From positions 1 through 52,706 of the forward strand of contig NZ_BLAY01000058.1 of NCBI RefSeq assembly GCF_020521235.1: 52,706 nucleotides of DNA. Direction: 5' to 3'. The stretch comes from Microseira wollei NIES-4236. Its GTDB lineage: Bacteria; Cyanobacteriota; Cyanobacteriia; Cyanobacteriales; Aerosakkonemataceae. Position numbers and translations under genes: made by a program. Each line of letters opens with the position of its first letter. Positions within the stretch are counted from its first letter, which is position 1. Positions 52,039 to 52,706 of this stretch are shown here, one piece after another. A model generated the notes under the pieces. It saw only the letters and a list, made by a program, of their open reading frames with translations, was not told the origin of the DNA and ran no database searches.

Positions 52039-52706
52039 GTGCGATTCGTTGTAACGTGAATCACGGTAATCAGTCCGTACATAACGTTGCCAACCAACTG
52101 CAAAAAGAAGGTTGAACTCTCGGTCGGATGAGGGTGCAAGTCCCTCCTCTTTGACTCATAGATGACTCCCTATCTGCCCACACTGACCAGACTCGGATTC
52201 TGTCCGGTGAAGCTGGGAACAGGGCGCAACCAGACATCTGTTATGGGATGACACTGGCGCTAATGGGGAGGTCCCAAGGTGAAACAGAGCCTAAAAAAGC
52301 AACTTACTCCCAGGCGAGACATAACATAAAAACCTCGACCTGACTGGAGACAAAATCGAATTCCCGCCGCATTCTCCATCCGATAGCGGCAAGAGTCTAG
52401 GGAATCCAGTAGTTGAATTGGCTACACCTAACGGAACGAACAATCTAACCGAGGGAACGAAGAAAAACGAATTAAGGGTCTAGGGGAGGTCGAACCCCGA
52501 CGTAGGCCGGACGAGCAGCTCAATCCCCTGATTCGGGTAGGATAGACCGTAATTGGTCTCTCGGTGTTCAGAGTAAAGGAACTGGAGCAGAGCATGATTA
52601 GACACAGCAGCAATGCTAGTGAATCCTGGAAGAATCTACCGTGGAAGAAATTCCGCAGAAATCTCTTCCGCCTACAAAAGCGAATTTACAAAGCTATTCA
52701 AGTTGG
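52039..52706 (+). mobile_element. group II intron, 5' part (runs off the window)
   Basis: The intron starts with the conserved GTGCG at 52039. Domain I features follow (AACGTGAATCACGGTAATCAG, GAGGGTGCAAGTCCCTC) and a domain IV reading frame encodes the reverse transcriptase. The layout and the protein start match cyanobacterial self-splicing mobile introns. The 3' end with domains V and VI lies beyond the window, so splicing competence cannot be judged. Confidence 0.85.
52594..52706 (+). CDS. ltrA: group II intron reverse transcriptase/maturase, N-terminal 37 codons
   Basis: The frame opens with an ATG and reads SWKNLPWKKFRRNLFRLQKR followed by IYKAIQ up to the window edge. The pattern W-x-L-W-x-K-xx-R-x-LF-LQKRIYKA is the standard N-terminus of cyanobacterial intron-encoded proteins, preceding the reverse transcriptase palm. 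The rest is outside the window. It acts in splicing and retrohoming of the intron. Confidence 0.88.
   Translation, partial: MIRHSSNASESWKNLPWKKFRRNLFRLQKRIYKAIQV

Overview
The window is chromosomal DNA of a filamentous cyanobacterium, most likely an Oscillatoriales-type organism (Microcoleus, Oscillatoria, Kamptonema or a relative). The signs are many GCGATCGC (HIP1) octamers, dense arrays of heptamer repeats of the ATTAGCA/ATTAGCC kind, cyanobacterial protein families (DUF1400, DUF3493, the 'low-complexity tail' membrane protein after infB) and a heavy load of IS200/IS605, IS5-like and MITE-like elements. The genus is an inference.

Layout. (1) 0.3-9.2 kb is ordinary core genome: a conserved membrane protein, then the rimP-nusA-ylxR-infB translation/transcription operon with a hairpin in its leader, then two small conserved cyanobacterial genes. 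(2) 9.4-12.1 kb is a DUF1400 gene cut in two by an IS200/IS605 element whose tnpB is frameshifted and whose TnpA has lost a His of the HUH motif. (3) 12.1-16.9 kb is a one-strand set of NAD and ADP-ribose metabolism genes: NADAR glycosidase, flavodoxin-like reductase, COG1058 ADP-ribose pyrophosphatase, nicotinamidase and L-aspartate oxidase (nadB). All are broken except nadB. The set lies between two same-orientation copies of the 3' end of an O-antigen ligase gene. (4) 17.4-18.9 kb is a tnpB-only IS200/IS605-family element with two frameshifts. (5) 19.0-24.0 kb holds four intact genes that look like a small tailoring cluster: a pterin-dependent aromatic amino acid hydroxylase, a MATE exporter, an N-methyl amino acid oxidase (MSOX/MTOX type) and an EgtD-like amino acid N-methyltransferase. 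A 22-bp direct repeat sits before the exporter. (6) 24.7-26.5 kb is a conserved cyanobacterial gene split by a dead IS5-like transposase. (7) 26.9-28.6 kb encodes a secreted beta-helix/SLH protein.

(8) 29.5-44.8 kb is rich in sugar genes: cupin, galK, an M24 peptidase-like gene and galT on one strand, two glycoside hydrolases (a clan-A enzyme and a GH2 enzyme), a glycosyltransferase and UDP-galactopyranose mutase (glf). A large hybrid histidine kinase and a STAS-domain protein lie among them. Together they suggest galactose release and use, and routing of UDP-galactose to galactofuranose. (9) 45-50.6 kb encodes a DUF3493 protein, a secreted 11-residue-repeat protein, an L,D-transpeptidase, an ABC exporter and a CNNM/CorC-type membrane protein. 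(10) 50.6-51.5 kb holds tRNA-Tyr, tRNA-Thr and, on the other strand, tRNA-Arg. The window ends inside a group II intron, 38 codons into its reverse transcriptase.

The main unexplained structure is a family of ~136-147 bp inverted-repeat elements (six full or nested copies plus two solo ends) that fold into one long hairpin. They repeatedly sit exactly at gene 3' ends, and in two cases (nadB and glf) the element's own first three bases are the stop codon. The two best candidates for something undescribed are the decayed NAD/ADP-ribose module and the aromatic hydroxylase-MATE-oxidase-methyltransferase cluster.
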